DNA from: Actinomadura sp. WMMA1423 | Lineage (GTDB): Bacteria; Actinomycetota; Actinomycetes; Streptosporangiales; Streptosporangiaceae | Direction: 5' to 3' | Assembly: GCF_006547145.1 (NCBI RefSeq) | Contig: NZ_CP041244.1 | Coordinates: 8,742,001 to 8,806,000, forward strand | DNA: 64,000 bases | Part shown: positions 18,511-27,240 of the stretch, piece after piece | Position numbering within the stretch: the stretch's first letter is position 1 | How the letters are laid out: each line of letters opens with the position of its first letter | Position numbers and translations under genes: made by a program | Notes under the pieces: model-generated | What the model was told of the DNA's origin: nothing | The model's input: only the letters and a program-made list of their open reading frames with translations | The model's database searches: none

Positions 18511-19479
18511 ATGACGACCGTCGCGCGGCGAAAGACCTCGAAGTCCGGGCATGACGCGTCCGGTACCGCGGCACGGCCGCGGGGCCGGGCCGCCTCCGGC
18601 CATCCCGGGGAGCCCGGCCGGATCGGCTGGCTGTACGCCCTGCCCGCCCTGGCGGTCTACGGCGCGTTCCTGCTGTGGCCGCTGGCGCGGGGGGCGCAGT
18701 TCTCCCTCTACCACTGGGACGGCCTGGGCGAGGCGACGTGGGCGGGCTTCTCCAACTACACCGCCACCTGGTCGGACCCCACGCTGCGCGGCGCCTTCGG
18801 GCACCTGCTCGTCCTCATCGTGTTCTACTCCGTGCTGCCGTGCTGCATCGCGTTCGTGCTGGTCGGCGCCATGTCGCGGACGAAGATCCGCGGACTGACC
18901 TTCTTCCGGACCGTGCTGTTCCTGCCGCAGGTCGTCGCGATGGTCGCGGTGGCCGTGGCGTGGCGGTGGGTGTACTCGGCCGACGGGCCGGTCAACACCG
19001 TCCTCGGCTGGCTGCACGCCCTCGGCCTCCCGGACTGGCGCCACGGCTGGCTGGGCGACTTCACCTTCGCGCTGCCCGCGATCGGGGTCGTCGGGACGTG
19101 GGTCGGCATCGGCCTGGCGATGGTGCTGTTCCTCGCCGGGGTGCAGAAGATCCCGCGGGAGCTGTACGAGGCCGCCCGGATCGACGGCGCCGGGGCCGTC
19201 CGCGAGTTCCTCGCCGTCACCCTGCCGGGCCTGCGGCGCGAGCTGGCGGTGGCGCTCACGCTGACCACCATCATGGCGATCCGCAACTTCGACCTCATCT
19301 ACATGGCCACGTCGGGCGGGCCGGGCGACGCGACGAAGGTCCCCGCCTACGAGGTCTACAACCGCACGTTCAACACCGGTGAGGTCGGCCTCGGCTGCGC
19401 GATCGGCGTCACGCTGGCGGTGCTGGCGTTCGCCGTCACGGCGGGCGTCCGGCGGCTCGTGGAAGGGAAGGACGCATGA
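18511..19479 (+). CDS. Sugar ABC permease (MalF type)
   Basis: 322 residues with about six membrane segments and the EAA loop for the ATPase (ELYEAARIDGAGAVREFLAVTLPGL). The N-terminal ~35 residues are a basic, Ala/Gly-rich cytoplasmic tail. The stop overlaps the start of the second permease (ATGA). The operon encodes no ATPase, so a general ATPase such as MsiK encoded elsewhere is the likely partner. Confidence 0.93.
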   Translation: MTTVARRKTSKSGHDASGTAARPRGRAASGHPGEPGRIGWLYALPALAVYGAFLLWPLARGAQFSLYHWDGLGEATWAGFSNYTATWSDPTLRGAFGHLLVLIVFYSVLPCCIAFVLVGAMSRTKIRGLTFFRTVLFLPQVVAMVAVAVAWRWVYSADGPVNTVLGWLHALGLPDWRHGWLGDFTFALPAIGVVGTWVGIGLAMVLFLAGVQKIPRELYEAARIDGAGAVREFLAVTLPGLRRELAVALTLTTIMAIRNFDLIYMATSGGPGDATKVPAYEVYNRTFNTGEVGLGCAIGVTLAVLAFAVTAGVRRLVEGKDA

Positions 19480-20267
19480 ACGTCCGGGCGGAACGGTTCG
19501 TCAACCACGCGATCCTCGTCCTCTTCGCGGTCATCGCGATCTTCCCCATGATCGGGGTCGTCGCGCAGGCGCTCCAGCTGCCGCACGCGGACGTGTCCAC
19601 CTTCGGCACCGCCTGGCGCGAGGGGCATTTCGCCACGTACCTGCGCAACAGCGTCATCGTCACCGCCGTCACCGTCGTCGCGGCCGCGGTCCTGTCGATC
19701 ATGGCGGGGTACGCGCTCGGCACCATGCGCTTCCGCGGCTCCGGCGCGCTGTTCCTGCTGTTCGTCGCCGGGCTGACCATCCCGACCGAGGCCATCGTCG
19801 TCCCGCTGTACTTCGACCTGCGCTCGGCCGGGCTCGACAACACCTACGCCGGGCTCATCCTCCCGCAGGTGGCCATGTCGGTGGCCTTCGGCACGTTCTG
19901 GATGCGCGCCTACTTCCGCAGCGTCCCGCGGTCGCTGCTGGAGGCGGCGCGCATCGACGGCGCGTCCAGCTGGACGACGCTGTGGCGCGTGCTCGTGCCG
20001 GTCGGCCGCCCGGCCATCCTCACCATGCTGCTGCTCACCACCATGTGGACCTGGAACGAGTTCCTGCTCCCGCTGGTGATCGTCAACTCCGACGAGGGGC
20101 TGCGCACCGCACCGCTCGGGCTGTCCTTCTTCCAGGGCACCCACAAGACCGACTACTCACTGCTCATGGCGGGCGCGCTGATCATCGCCGCGCCCATCGT
20201 GATCGTCTATGTCTTCCTGCAGCGCCAGTTCATCGCAGGAATGCTCTCGGGGGCCGTCAAGGAGTAG
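19476..20267 (+). CDS. Sugar ABC permease (MalG type)
   Basis: 263 residues and six predicted membrane segments, with the EAA motif LLEAARIDGASSWTTLWRVLVP. It pairs with the preceding permease and the binding lipoprotein to form a CUT1-type importer. The gene is followed after 19 bp by the secreted deacetylase gene, which suggests one transcript. Confidence 0.93.
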   Translation: MNVRAERFVNHAILVLFAVIAIFPMIGVVAQALQLPHADVSTFGTAWREGHFATYLRNSVIVTAVTVVAAAVLSIMAGYALGTMRFRGSGALFLLFVAGLTIPTEAIVVPLYFDLRSAGLDNTYAGLILPQVAMSVAFGTFWMRAYFRSVPRSLLEAARIDGASSWTTLWRVLVPVGRPAILTMLLLTTMWTWNEFLLPLVIVNSDEGLRTAPLGLSFFQGTHKTDYSLLMAGALIIAAPIVIVYVFLQRQFIAGMLSGAVKE

Positions 20268-20286
20268 GGAAAGAACAGGAGAGTTC

Positions 20287-22977
20287 ATGCGAAGACTCGC
20301 CCTACCCGCAGTCCTGTCCGCCGCGCTCGCGGCCATGTCCGTCGCCTTCACGGCCCCGCCCGCACAGGCGGCCGGCCCCGGCGGCACCGATTCGTCCGAC
20401 GGCCGGCTCGACGTCCTGTTCGTCGGGGCGCACCCCGACGACGAGGCCGGCGCGCTGTCGACCCTCGGCCAGTGGAACGAGTTCGACAAGGCGAAGGTCG
20501 GCGTCCTCACCGTCACCCGCGGCGAGGGCGGCGGCAACGCCTCCGGCACCGAGGAGGGCCCGGCGCTCGGGCTGCTCCGCGAGAACGAGGAGCGCCGCGC
20601 CGTCGGCAAGGCCGGCGTCACCGACATCCACTACCTGGACAAGGTCGACTTCTACTACACGGTGAGCACGCCGCTCACCGCCGAGACCTGGGACCACGAC
20701 AAGACCCTGGAGAAGGTCGTCCGGCTCGTCCGCGAGACGCGGCCGAAGGTGATCGTCACCATGGTCCCCGCGCCGCTGCCGGGCCAGCACGGCAACCACC
20801 AGCAGGCCGCCCGCCTCGCGACGGAGGCCTACTTCGCCGCCGCCGACCCGAAGTCCTACCCCGCGCAGCTGAGCCGCGAGGGGCTGGGCACCTGGGCGCC
20901 GGGACGCCTCTTCCAGACCGGCGGAGCGTCCGGGCCGGCCGGCTCCGGGTGCGCCGCCCAGGGGACGCCGTCCGCCGCGGCGGCGGTCACCTACGGGGTG
21001 TGGGGAGGCCGAGCGTCCGCACGCAACGGCGGCAAGTCGTGGGCGCAGGTCGAGCGCGAGGCCCAGCGGACTTATGTCAGCCAGGGCTGGGGCGGGTTCC
21101 CGGACGTGCCCTCCGATCCGGCCCAGATCGGTTGCGACTACTACCGGCAGATCCACAGCCGGGTCCCGTTCACGCTCGGCAACACCGACCCGACCGCGAT
21201 GCTGGAGGGCGCGCTGCTGCCCGCGAAGGGCGGCCTCCCGCTCGGCAGCCGGTTCTCGCTGACGACGGACGCGTTCGGCATCACCGCCGGGCGCCCCTTC
21301 AAGGTGACCGCGCACGCGAGCTCGCCGAAGCGGCTGCGGGCGGCGAAGGCGACGCTCGCGGTCCCGGCCGGTTGGAACGTGACAGGCTCCGGTGACCTCG
21401 GGACGGTCGGCAAGGGCGAGCGCACCGCGACCTTCACCGTCACGCCTCCGGCCGGCGTCAAGGCGGGCCGCGCGCAAATCGCGGCGACACTGTCCGCGGG
21501 GGCCGCGAAGGGCCAGACGGCCACGGCGGTCGAGGTCAGGCCCGCCGTGACCGGCGTCCTGGAGCCGCTGCCCCGCGTGTCGGACTTCGACACCTGGGCG
21601 GACAGGACGGGTGTCCCGGCCCTGACCGGGCAGGTGAAGCGGGTGCTCACGCTGGCGTCCGGCGCGTCCCGGCAGGTGCGCGTGGACCTGTCCAACACGA
21701 GCGCGTCGGCGCAGACCGGCACGGTCAAGCTGGACCTGGCGGCGGGCTTCACCGCCGACGCCGCGTCCAAGCCCTACACCCTCGACGCGGGCAAGACCGG
21801 CTCGGCCGTCTTCACCGTCACCAACACCGACAAGTCGCTGCCCACCTCCAACGAGGGCGGCACCGACGGCGACTACGACCTGACCATCACCACCACCTCC
21901 TCCTCCGGCGAGGCCGACGTCCAGAAGGGGGCCCTGGAACTGGTCCCCACGGCCGAACTCCCGAAGGCCGCGGCCGCGCCGGCGGTCGACGGCAAGGAGT
22001 CGCCCGGCGAGTACCCGGGGCCCGAGCTGAACCTGTCCCGGCGCTGGGAGGGCTCGGCGTGCGAGTCCGCCGACGACTGCTCGGCCACCGGCAAGGTCAC
22101 CTGGACCGACAAGGCGCTGCACGTGCTGGTCAAGGTCCGCGACGACAAGCAGGGCACGGTGCTCGGCGCCGACGACTGCAAGCGGCACTGGCGCACCGAC
22201 TCGGTCGAGATCGGGATCGACCCGCGCGGGGACTCCGAGAACACCTCCACCACGTTCAAGACCGGGATCTTCCCGAAGATGTCGGACGGGAAGCCGTGCT
22301 TCGAGCGCGACGCGGACGCGCACCAGGGCCCGGGGGAGGAGACCGCGCCCGGAATGCGCGTGGCCTCCACGGTCGCCGACCCCTACGACGGGTACGTCAT
22401 CGAGGCGGAGATCCCGTTCACGGCGCTGCCGACCGCGGTGGACCCGCGGCGCATGGGCCTGAACGTCTTCGTCTACGACTCCGACACCCAGGACAAGACC
22501 GGCCAGACCCGGATCGGCTGGTCGACCTGGGGCGGCGTCCAGGGCGACCCGTACCGGTGGGGCCTGGTGTCCCTGCCCGGCCACACCCCGCCGGCCGGGA
22601 TGCCGACCACGCCCCCGCCGCCGGTCATGCCGACCGACGCGACGCGGTCGGTGAACGCCCCTGAGTCGATCATCCAGGCGGTGCGCACGGGCGTCCCGCT
22701 GGCCGCGGGCCCGGCGGCCCCCCGCTCGGACACCGCGAGGATCGTCGGGCGCCCCTCGGTCTCCGGCGGCTCGACCACCGTCCGGCTGCTCGCGACGGGA
22801 CCCGGAACCGCGCACGTCCACGTGTGGGACGGCAGGCTCCTCGGCACCAAGGAGGTCGAGATCCGCAGGGCCGGGCTCACCACCGTGACCGTGCCGGGCG
22901 CGACCGGCACCCTCACCGTCGCCTTCGAGGCCGCGAAGGGAGGCACCGCGAGCGGCGCCGTCCGCCTGACCGGCTGA
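20287..22977 (+). CDS. Secreted PIG-L deacetylase with NEW3-like and CBM9-like domains
   Basis: 896 residues. A Sec signal peptide (basic start, then ending about ...PAQAAG) is followed by a PIG-L/LmbE metal-dependent deacetylase domain: VGAHPDDEAG is the Zn-binding motif and PGQHGNHQQA carries the third His. Residues ~340-430 look like an Ig-like NEW3 domain, with another beta domain to ~580. A region at ~585-780 resembles CBM9/DOMON-type carbohydrate-binding modules (DGKESPGEYPG; YDGYVIEAEIPFTALP). A Pro-rich linker and a final beta domain close it. It would act outside the cell, removing acetyl groups from N-acetyl-amino-sugar saccharides that the neighbouring importer takes up. The ATG after AGGAGAGTTC is the evident start. 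Confidence 0.85.
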   Translation: MRRLALPAVLSAALAAMSVAFTAPPAQAAGPGGTDSSDGRLDVLFVGAHPDDEAGALSTLGQWNEFDKAKVGVLTVTRGEGGGNASGTEEGPALGLLRENEERRAVGKAGVTDIHYLDKVDFYYTVSTPLTAETWDHDKTLEKVVRLVRETRPKVIVTMVPAPLPGQHGNHQQAARLATEAYFAAADPKSYPAQLSREGLGTWAPGRLFQTGGASGPAGSGCAAQGTPSAAAAVTYGVWGGRASARNGGKSWAQVEREAQRTYVSQGWGGFPDVPSDPAQIGCDYYRQIHSRVPFTLGNTDPTAMLEGALLPAKGGLPLGSRFSLTTDAFGITAGRPFKVTAHASSPKRLRAAKATLAVPAGWNVTGSGDLGTVGKGERTATFTVTPPAGVKAGRAQIAATLSAGAAKGQTATAVEVRPAVTGVLEPLPRVSDFDTWADRTGVPALTGQVKRVLTLASGASRQVRVDLSNTSASAQTGTVKLDLAAGFTADAASKPYTLDAGKTGSAVFTVTNTDKSLPTSNEGGTDGDYDLTITTTSSSGEADVQKGALELVPTAELPKAAAAPAVDGKESPGEYPGPELNLSRRWEGSACESADDCSATGKVTWTDKALHVLVKVRDDKQGTVLGADDCKRHWRTDSVEIGIDPRGDSENTSTTFKTGIFPKMSDGKPCFERDADAHQGPGEETAPGMRVASTVADPYDGYVIEAEIPFTALPTAVDPRRMGLNVFVYDSDTQDKTGQTRIGWSTWGGVQGDPYRWGLVSLPGHTPPAGMPTTPPPPVMPTDATRSVNAPESIIQAVRTGVPLAAGPAAPRSDTARIVGRPSVSGGSTTVRLLATGPGTAHVHVWDGRLLGTKEVEIRRAGLTTVTVPGATGTLTVAFEAAKGGTASGAVRLTG

Positions 22978-23007
22978 ACCGGCACCGGCCCGCAGGCCGA
23001 GATGACA

Positions 23008-23048
23008 CCGCCGGGCCGGGGGAGCGGTCCCGCCCCCCGGCCCGGCGG
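23008..23048 (+). terminator. Strong hairpin after the sugar/deacetylase operon
   Basis: A perfect 15-bp G+C stem (23008-23022 with 23034-23048) around an 11-base loop, 31 bp after the deacetylase stop. It is followed by CATTTCCC rather than a T run, as is usual for actinobacterial terminators. Confidence 0.8.
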
Positions 23049-23134
23049 CATTTCCCAACGAACCGCGTTGAACTCCCTCCCGCCGGGGCGCGTACCCCCA
23101 CGCGTAGATCGACACCCCGGAACCGGGAGGGTTC

Positions 23135-24271
23135 ATGAGGCGCCGGAAGAGCGTGAGGAACAGTCGGCTGCGCACCGCGGTCACCACGACCGCGGTGGCG
23201 GCCGGATCCGCCGGCCTCCTGGCCGGCTCGCTGTACGTCGTGCACGCCGAGGGACGGTCCGGCGGGCAGGAGGCCAGGCTCGCGGGCGACTCCCAGGCGG
23301 GCCGCAGGACCGCCGCACCCGCCACCGGGCAGGCCGCCGCGAGGGCCGCCAGGATCGCGGGCCGGCTCGGCGACCGCACGACCGGCGCCTACGTCGACTC
23401 CTCGGGACGCCCCGTCGTCACGGTCACCAACGCCACCGACGCCGCCGCCGTGCGCGCGGCCGGCGCGGTCCCGAAGATGACGCAGCGGAGCCCGGCGACG
23501 CTCAGGCGGATGACCGGCGCGCTGCAGCGCGCGGTCGCGGACATCCCCGGCACCGGCTGGGCCGTCGATCCCGCGACGTCCAAGGTCACGGTGTGGACCG
23601 ACGACACGGTCACCGGCACGCGGATGGCGGCCGTCCGGCGCACCACCGGCCGGATGGGGGCGGCGGTCCGGATGGTCCGCATCCCGGGCAGGCTGCGGAC
23701 GTTCGCCCTCGGCGGCGACGCCATCTTCGGCCAGGGCGCGCGCTGCTCGCTCGGCTTCAACGTCAAGCGCGCCCAGCAGGACTTCTTCGTCACCGCCGGG
23801 CACTGCGGCAACGAGATCCAGAACTGGGCCGCGGACCAGCAGGGCGCCGAGGCCCTCGGCACCACCGTGGAGAGCGACTTCCCCGGCAACGACTTCGCGC
23901 TCGTCCAGACCGAGCAGGGCGCCGAGGGCCAGAGCGCCGTCAACCTCTACAACGGCCAGGCGCAGCAGATCACCGAGGCCGGCGACGCCGTGGTCGGCCA
24001 GCGCGTGTTCCGCAGCGGCAGCACGACCGGCGTCCACTCCGGCAGCGTCACCGCCACGAACGCCACCGTGAACTTCGCCGAGGGCACCGTGACCGGCATG
24101 ATCCAGACGACGGTGTGCGCGGAGCCGGGCGACAGCGGCGGCCCCCTCTTCGCCGGGAGCACCGCACTCGGCCTCACCTCCGGCGGCTCGGGCGACTGCC
24201 AGACCGGCGGCGTCACCTTCTTCCAGCCCGTCACCGAGGCCCTCCAGGTCTTCGGCGCCGAGATCGGTTGA
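23135..24271 (+). CDS. Secreted S1-family serine protease (streptogrisin/alpha-lytic type)
   Basis: 378 residues. A signal peptide (basic start, hydrophobic residues ~13-30) precedes a ~150-residue pro-region that helps folding, then the mature chymotrypsin-fold domain begins near residue 195. The triad is visible: His in FVTAGHCGN, Asp in GNDFALVQT, Ser in EPGDSGGPLF. Cys pairs around ARCSLGF/GHCGN and CAEPGDSGG...GDCQTGG fit the family's disulfides. The start at GGGAGGGTTCATG is clear. The gene stands alone between two strong hairpins, so it has its own promoter. Confidence 0.92.
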   Translation: MRRRKSVRNSRLRTAVTTTAVAAGSAGLLAGSLYVVHAEGRSGGQEARLAGDSQAGRRTAAPATGQAAARAARIAGRLGDRTTGAYVDSSGRPVVTVTNATDAAAVRAAGAVPKMTQRSPATLRRMTGALQRAVADIPGTGWAVDPATSKVTVWTDDTVTGTRMAAVRRTTGRMGAAVRMVRIPGRLRTFALGGDAIFGQGARCSLGFNVKRAQQDFFVTAGHCGNEIQNWAADQQGAEALGTTVESDFPGNDFALVQTEQGAEGQSAVNLYNGQAQQITEAGDAVVGQRVFRSGSTTGVHSGSVTATNATVNFAEGTVTGMIQTTVCAEPGDSGGPLFAGSTALGLTSGGSGDCQTGGVTFFQPVTEALQVFGAEIG

Positions 24272-24280
24272 CAGCCGCGT

Positions 24281-24318
24281 CGAAGAATCCCGGGCCGGAT
24301 CCGGCCCGGGATTCTTCG
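24281..24318. terminator. 38-bp perfect palindrome, bidirectional terminator
   Basis: Two 19-base arms with no spacer, centred between 24299 and 24300, starting 9 bp after the protease stop. The arms run CGAAGAATCCCGGGCCGGA and its complement; the A+T-rich outer ends give short T/A tracts on both sides. Confidence 0.85.
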
Positions 24319-24382
24319 ACCGTGTCATTGACGCGGATTAACGGTCAGAAGCACGATTTTCCCCTACGTATGGGGGAAATTC

Positions 24383-24949
24383 ATGAAGCGATCCATTCTC
24401 GTTGTGCTGGCCTCCGCCGCGCTCGTGCCGCTCGGCGCCTGCGGGGCGGAGGGCGCCCCGGCCGCGGCGCGCCCGTCGAAGGCCGCGGCGAGCGCGTCGC
24501 CGTCCACCAGCGCGAGCACGGTCGCGGAGGCCACCCCCACGACGACGAAACGCACGGTCACGAGAACACGGAAGATCCCGTTCAGGACGAGAAAGGTGAA
24601 CGACGCGGCCCTCGCCAAAGGCGCGACCAAGGTACGCACTCGCGGGGCCGCCGGGCTCAAGACCCTCACCTATGAGGTCACTCTCACCAATGGCGTCGAG
24701 ACGGACCGGAAACTGATTCGCACGGTGGTCACCAAGCGCGCGGTCACCCGCGTCGTCGCCGTGGGCACGAAGCGGGCGCGGCGGTGCGACCCCAACTACA
24801 CCGGCGCCTGCGTGCCGATCGCGAGCGACGTCGACTGCGCGGGCGGCAGCGGCGACGGCCCCGGTTACGTGGCCGGCCCCGTCCGCGTCGTGGGCAGCGA
24901 CATCTACGACCTCGACCGTGACGGCGACGGCATCGCCTGCGACACCTGA
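24383..24949 (+). CDS. Lipoprotein with G5 and excalibur domains
   Basis: 188 residues. The signal sequence ends in a lipobox-like LVPLGAC (Cys ~18), then an Ala/Ser/Thr-rich linker. Residues ~55-130 fit a G5 domain (KIPFRTRKVNDAALAKGA; GLKTLTYEVTLTNG; VVAVGTKR), a wall- or sugar-adhesion module. The C-terminus is an excalibur Ca-binding motif (DLDRDGDGIACD) with paired Cys. It probably sits on the cell surface, perhaps binding peptidoglycan or N-acetylglucosamine. The bases just before the start contain a short inverted repeat (24358-24380: TTTCCCC, TACGTA, TGGGGGAAA) that could affect translation initiation. Confidence 0.85.
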   Translation: MKRSILVVLASAALVPLGACGAEGAPAAARPSKAAASASPSTSASTVAEATPTTTKRTVTRTRKIPFRTRKVNDAALAKGATKVRTRGAAGLKTLTYEVTLTNGVETDRKLIRTVVTKRAVTRVVAVGTKRARRCDPNYTGACVPIASDVDCAGGSGDGPGYVAGPVRVVGSDIYDLDRDGDGIACDT

Positions 24950-25042
24950 GCCCCGATTCGGATGACAACGAGCGGATCGGCTGAAAGGCTGAGCGCGCAC
25001 CGTGTTCGGGGTGCCTTCAGGGACAGCGAGGAGGCGACGGCA

Positions 25043-25612
25043 GTGACCGTCTCAATGGTGAAAGGCCAGCGGATTTCGCTGGAGAAGCCGGGCGGTGCGC
25101 TCAGCATGGTCCGGATGGGCCTCGGTTGGGACGCGGTGAAGAAGAAGGGCTTCTTCGGCTCCCGGGAACGGGAGATCGACCTCGACGCGTCCTGCGTCCT
25201 GTTCGCCGACGGGAACCTCGCCGACGTCGTCTACTTCGGCAAGCTCGTCAGCGACGACGGCTCGGTCCGGCACACCGGCGACAACCTCACCGGGGCGGGC
25301 GACGGCGACGACGAGTCGGTCATCGTCGACCTCGCCAGGCTGCCCGTGCACGTCACCTCGCTGGTGTTCACCGTGAGCTCCTTCAACGGGCAGACGTTCA
25401 ACGAGGTCGAGAACGCCTTCTGCCGCCTGGTCAACGAGATCGACGGCGGCGAGCTGGCCCGCTACACGCTGACCGGCGGCGGCGCCCACACCGCCATGGT
25501 GATGGCCCGCCTCTACCGGCACGGCGACGCCTGGAAGATGAACGCGATCGGCGAGCCGTGCCACGGCCGCACCTTCCAGGACATGCTGCCGACGATCATC
25601 GGTCTCGCCTGA
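25043..25612 (+). CDS. TerD-family stress protein
   Basis: 189 residues with the TerD beta-sandwich pattern: VKGQRISLEKPGG, GLGWD, FGSREREIDLDASCVLF, VYFGKLVSDDGSVRHTGDNLTG with GDGDDESVIVDL (the Ca-binding acidic stretch) and a final GRTFQDMLPTI. TerD proteins belong to tellurite/stress-response systems and bind Ca2+; their precise action is unresolved. The GTG at 25043 has GAGGAGG 8 bases upstream and fits family starts; the frame is open 81 bases further up without support. The next gene follows after 6 bp. Confidence 0.92.
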   Translation: MTVSMVKGQRISLEKPGGALSMVRMGLGWDAVKKKGFFGSREREIDLDASCVLFADGNLADVVYFGKLVSDDGSVRHTGDNLTGAGDGDDESVIVDLARLPVHVTSLVFTVSSFNGQTFNEVENAFCRLVNEIDGGELARYTLTGGGAHTAMVMARLYRHGDAWKMNAIGEPCHGRTFQDMLPTIIGLA

Positions 25613-25618
25613 CCGCCG

Positions 25619-27238
25619 ATGGCCGCACTCTCGCCCGGCGCGAACGCCGCGCTGCCGGTCAGGCGCGTCGTCGCCACCGCGTCCTGCGCCGTCCCCGTCG
25701 ACGTCAGCGCCCTGCTGGTCGGGCCCGGCCTGCGGGCGCGCTCCGACGCCGACCTGGTGTTCTACAACGCGCCCGAGGTCCCGGGCGTGCGCTGGTCCGG
25801 CGACGGCCGCCAGCGCGTCGAGGTCGACCTCGACGCGGTCGACGCCGACGCCGCGGCGGTGCTGATCGCGGTCAGCCTGACCGGCGCGACCACCTTCGGC
25901 ACCATGCCGGCGCCCCGGCTCGACCTCACCACCGGCACCGGCGACCCGCTCGTCGAGTTCACCGTCCCGGGGCTCGGTCCGGAGAGGGCCATCATCGGGC
26001 TCGAGCTCTACCGCCGCGACGGCCGCTGGAAGGTGCGGGCCGTCGGCCAGGGCTACGCCGGCGGCCTTGCCGAGCTGCTCGAGGCGCACGGCATCGAGGT
26101 CGACGACCCGGGCGAACCCGAGCCCGCCCCCGCCGTCGGCCCGCCCCCGCAGCAGGCGGGCCCGCCCCCGCTGGTACCGCCTCCCGCGAGCCCGCCCCCG
26201 GCGAGCTCGCGTCCTCCGGCACCGCCACCCACCTCGGAGGTCGGCTACGTCGAGCGCTGCTGGCTCGTCTGGGAGGACGCGAGCCGGTCGATGGCGGCGT
26301 TCCACTCGTCCACCGAGCACGCGCTCGTCCTGCGCAACGAGGAGATCGCCGGACGCAAGCCGCCCGGCGGCTTCCAGCGGCTCATGGACGCCGCCCATCA
26401 GCGGCTCCGCGACGACGCCGCACAGCTCCGCGACGAGCTCGCCCGGGTGGAGCCCCAGGTCACCCCGGAGGTCGCGCCTTTCGACGCGCCGTCCTGGCTG
26501 ACCTGGCAGCCCCGCGCCGACCTGGCCGAGGGCGTGCTGCTCGGCCGCCTGTCCACCGCGGAGCTGCCCGACCTGCGGGTGCCGCTCGTCCTGCGGCTGC
26601 CGTGGCGGCGCGCCGTGTGGATCTCGCAGGGCACCATGCCGGGAGACTCGGCCGCCTACGCCTGGTCGCTGGTGACGCGGTTCCTGGCGGCCGTCCCGCC
26701 GGGCGTCGCCGGGCTAGAGGTGATCGACGCCGCGGGCCTGTCGGGCGCCGGCTGGCTGCACGGGTTCGACCAGGCCACCACGTCCCGCCTGCTCGGCGGC
26801 GGCGTGGCGATCGGCGCGGGGGCCGCCCAGCGGATGCGCCGCCTCCTCGACCTGGTCGACCTGCGCCGGATCGGAGGCGACGACGGACCGGCCGCCGGCC
26901 CCCCGCTGCGGCTGGTCGTCGTCCTCGACGCGGGCGCCGCGCTCGACGGCGAGGAGTCGCACCACCTCCTGCGCCTGGTCGAGGACGGCCCGCTGGTCGG
27001 CGTCCCGGTGATCCTGGTGGAGACCGACACGCCCGCGGCCGAGTCGGTGCGCGCCATGCGCCTCCGGCAGTCCTGCAACGACCTGCCTTCGAGCGAGGGC
27101 TCCATCGCCGACTCGTGGGTCGGCGCGGAATGGACGCTGACCCCCGAGGTCCTCCCGGACACCGTGGGCGGCACCAGGGCCCCGGCCCTGTTCGCCCACG
27201 TCCTCGGCACCCACTCCCGCGCCGGCACCGCCCCGTAG
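25619..27238 (+). CDS. TerD-like domain fused to an FtsK-like region
   Basis: 539 residues. Residues ~1-160 are a TerD-like domain (ARSDADLVFYNAP; VEVDLDAVDADAAAVLIAVSL; GLELYRRDGRWKVRAVGQGY). A Pro-rich linker follows at ~165-205, then ~95 residues of helical or mixed structure. The final ~240 residues (PLVLRLPWRRAVWISQ; AVPPGVAGLEVIDAAGLSGAGWLHGF; MRRLLDLVDLRRIGG; PLRLVVVLDAGAAL) resemble the FtsK/SpoIIIE-like ATPase region found in other Ter-linked proteins, but no Walker A GxxxxGKS/T is visible, so it is probably not an active pump. It is translationally close to the TerD gene and likely acts with it. The C-terminal assignment is by eye. Confidence 0.7.
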   Translation: MAALSPGANAALPVRRVVATASCAVPVDVSALLVGPGLRARSDADLVFYNAPEVPGVRWSGDGRQRVEVDLDAVDADAAAVLIAVSLTGATTFGTMPAPRLDLTTGTGDPLVEFTVPGLGPERAIIGLELYRRDGRWKVRAVGQGYAGGLAELLEAHGIEVDDPGEPEPAPAVGPPPQQAGPPPLVPPPASPPPASSRPPAPPPTSEVGYVERCWLVWEDASRSMAAFHSSTEHALVLRNEEIAGRKPPGGFQRLMDAAHQRLRDDAAQLRDELARVEPQVTPEVAPFDAPSWLTWQPRADLAEGVLLGRLSTAELPDLRVPLVLRLPWRRAVWISQGTMPGDSAAYAWSLVTRFLAAVPPGVAGLEVIDAAGLSGAGWLHGFDQATTSRLLGGGVAIGAGAAQRMRRLLDLVDLRRIGGDDGPAAGPPLRLVVVLDAGAALDGEESHHLLRLVEDGPLVGVPVILVETDTPAAESVRAMRLRQSCNDLPSSEGSIADSWVGAEWTLTPEVLPDTVGGTRAPALFAHVLGTHSRAGTAP

Positions 27239-27240
27239 CT

